From positions 1 to 6,743 of the forward strand of contig JAJZDO010000155.1 of the NCBI GenBank assembly GCA_021805955.1: a stretch of DNA of 6,743 bases. The letters run 5' to 3'. Positions 5,220 to 6,743 of this stretch are shown one piece after another (the stretch's first letter is position 1; each line of letters starts with the position of its first letter). This stretch comes from Acidobacteriota bacterium. Lineage in GTDB: Bacteria; Acidobacteriota; Terriglobia; Terriglobales; Acidobacteriaceae. The translations under genes were made by a program, and so were the position numbers. Under the pieces are notes generated by a model. That model had not been told where the DNA came from. It saw only the letters and a list, made by a program, of their open reading frames with translations, and did no database searches.

Positions 5220-6743
5220 ATGGGTAGTGAAAACCAAGTACCGATTCTGAGCATGTCAAGGACAACCGCAGACCTTCCGCCGGGAGTGGAGCGGGTTCTC
5301 GTCTATCCGCAACAACCCGAAGAAAACAATCCCGAGGAAGAGGCAACACCCCTTTCCCACTATCTTTGGGTGCTGCACCGGTATCGCTGGAAGATCCTGG
5401 CTTTCACGGTCTTTTGCGTCATTGCGACCGTGATTATCTCGAAGCGCCTCACGCCTCTGTATACGGCCACAGCGACAGTCGATATCGACAGAAGATTGCC
5501 TTCTGGAGTTTTGGGAGAGAAATCGAACAATTCCATGGCAAGTTCGGACGATGTGGAGCAATTTCTGGTGACTCAGGAAAAGCTGATCCAATCCGATGCT
5601 GTCCTGCGTCCCGTTGTACAGCAGTTTCATATACCCAATGACGCGGTGAAAAGACTAGGTAAAGGTCTACCGCTTTCACGGGTTGAAGATGCTCCAATTG
5701 TCCTCAAGAAGCTCACGGTTACCCATCCTCCAAACTCTCTTATTCTGCTCATCAGCTACAGTTCCCCGGATCCGCAGCTTTCAGCGGACATCGCGAACGC
5801 AATCGTAAAGAGCTATATTGCGCACACCTTTGATATTCGATTCCGCGCGGCCGCCGATTTGTCGGCATACATGTCCAAGCAGATCGAAGAACTCAAGGCC
5901 AAGATGGAGCGTTCCTCCGCGGCGCTTGCCGCATTTGAGAAAGATCTCGATGTTATCGATCCCGAACAAAAAACCAGCATTATCTCAGCACAACTTTTGC
6001 AACTGAACACGGATTTGACTACGGCCCAGGCAGACCGCGTCCAGAAAGAGGCGGCCTATAACGCCATCAAAGAGGGCTCCCTGGCTGCGGCTGAGGCATC
6101 GGATGAGGGAAAGCAATTGCGTGAGCTTGCCGCGCGCCTGGATATCGCGAATGAGCGATTTGCAACGGCGAAGGCACAATATGGGACGACCCATCCTGGA
6201 TATAAGAAAGCGGCTGACCAGGTAGCGGAACTTCAGCGGCAAATGAATGCATTGCGCGAAAACATCGCGCAACGGGTGGCTGTGCAGTATCGGGAGGCTG
6301 TGAACCGCGAAGCACTGCTCAAGGATGCGGTAGCGAAATCGAAGGCCGAGTTCGACCAAATGAATGCGCGGTCTTTCCAGTACCAATCCCTCAAGCAGGA
6401 AGCGGACACGGACAAGACGCTCTACGAAGAGCTGATCAAGCGAATCAACGAATCTGAAATCAACGCGAACTTCCAAAGCAACTCGATTCGGCTTGCGGAC
6501 CAGGCCCGTCCGGCGCTGTACCCGTCTTTCCCTCATACCGGGTTGAACGCTCTGATTGCTTTGATGCTTTCCGGGTTGCTTGCCATCAGCGGCGTCTTTT
6601 TGATGGATGCGCTGGATAACACCGCGCTGAACAGCGAGGAGCTGGAACGCCGGCTGCATATTGCCGTTCTGGGATCGCTGCCCGTGACGAAGTTTCTGCC
6701 CGGTACGCTGCCCATGCAAGATCCCGCGATGACGCCAGCTGCA
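5220..6743 (+). CDS. Wzc/Wzz-like chain-length determinant, partial at the 3' end
   Basis: Open from ATG 5220 to the window edge: 508 codons, no stop. The ribosome-binding site is weak (GAAG about 8 bases upstream); TTG 5214 and ATG 5253 are less likely starts. A charged, Glu/Pro-rich cytoplasmic N-terminus (residues 1-57) includes LSHYLWVLHRYRWK, the usual lead-in of Wzz proteins. The first membrane helix is about 58-74, followed by LYTATATVDID, the start of the periplasmic Wzz domain. Residues about 215-415 are Glu/Lys/Gln/Ala-rich and predicted coiled coil. A GNVR-type region follows (DKTLYEELIKRINESEIN, IRLADQARPALYPSFPHT), then the second helix at about 441-465. The tail DNTALNSEELERRLHIAVLG is the typical junction to a BY-kinase (tyrosine autokinase) domain, whose Walker motifs would lie beyond the window. 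Acts in the inner membrane with the polymerase and Wza-type channel. Whether the kinase is fused cannot be seen. Confidence 0.92.
   Translation, partial: MGSENQVPILSMSRTTADLPPGVERVLVYPQQPEENNPEEEATPLSHYLWVLHRYRWKILAFTVFCVIATVIISKRLTPLYTATATVDIDRRLPSGVLGEKSNNSMASSDDVEQFLVTQEKLIQSDAVLRPVVQQFHIPNDAVKRLGKGLPLSRVEDAPIVLKKLTVTHPPNSLILLISYSSPDPQLSADIANAIVKSYIAHTFDIRFRAAADLSAYMSKQIEELKAKMERSSAALAAFEKDLDVIDPEQKTSIISAQLLQLNTDLTTAQADRVQKEAAYNAIKEGSLAAAEASDEGKQLRELAARLDIANERFATAKAQYGTTHPGYKKAADQVAELQRQMNALRENIAQRVAVQYREAVNREALLKDAVAKSKAEFDQMNARSFQYQSLKQEADTDKTLYEELIKRINESEINANFQSNSIRLADQARPALYPSFPHTGLNALIALMLSGLLAISGVFLMDALDNTALNSEELERRLHIAVLGSLPVTKFLPGTLPMQDPAMTPAA

Noticed and set aside
5985..6719. Minus-strand open frame of 244 codons under the chain-length gene
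   Set aside because: Shadow of the plus-strand Wzz/GNVR coding sequence, which has clear domain order and two correctly placed membrane helices.

Overview
The window looks like part of an extracellular or surface polysaccharide locus of a Gram-negative bacterium. The best guess is an Acidobacteriota (Terriglobia-type) genome. That guess rests on an export gene set with an outer-membrane exporter, a FecR-like protein joined to a small OB-fold-like domain, a TPR protein with a jelly-roll-like C-terminus, and a base composition in the mid-50s % GC (judged by eye). No single sequence here proves the taxon.

Layout. Positions 1-278 (minus strand) hold a degraded piece of an AI-2E family (PerM-like) membrane transporter. 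It has lost its N-terminal part and is readable only by changing frame twice. Immediately upstream of it on the same strand is a membrane-anchored TPR protein (281-1543). A 254-base divergent intergenic region (1544-1797) separates this from a plus-strand cluster: a FecR-like exported protein (1798-2715), an O-antigen ligase/polymerase-like (Wzy_C family) membrane protein (2764-4026), a 183-base leader, a Wza-like polysaccharide export protein (4210-5193), and the N-terminal part of a Wzc-like chain-length determinant (5220 to the window end, still open).

How they would work together. The Wzy-like protein would polymerise or ligate lipid-linked repeat units in the inner membrane. The Wzc-like co-polymerase would set chain length and contact the exporter across the periplasm. 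The Wza-like protein would form the periplasmic/outer-membrane channel. The FecR-like and TPR proteins are probably accessory envelope proteins of unknown precise role. No glycosyltransferase, flippase or phosphatase lies in the window, so the polymer cannot be named.

No RNA gene, CRISPR array, insertion sequence or strong rho-independent terminator was seen. Nothing here clearly amounts to a wholly new system. The points most worth a second look are the frameshifted transporter remnant, the domain architecture of the two accessory proteins, and the long leader before the exporter gene.
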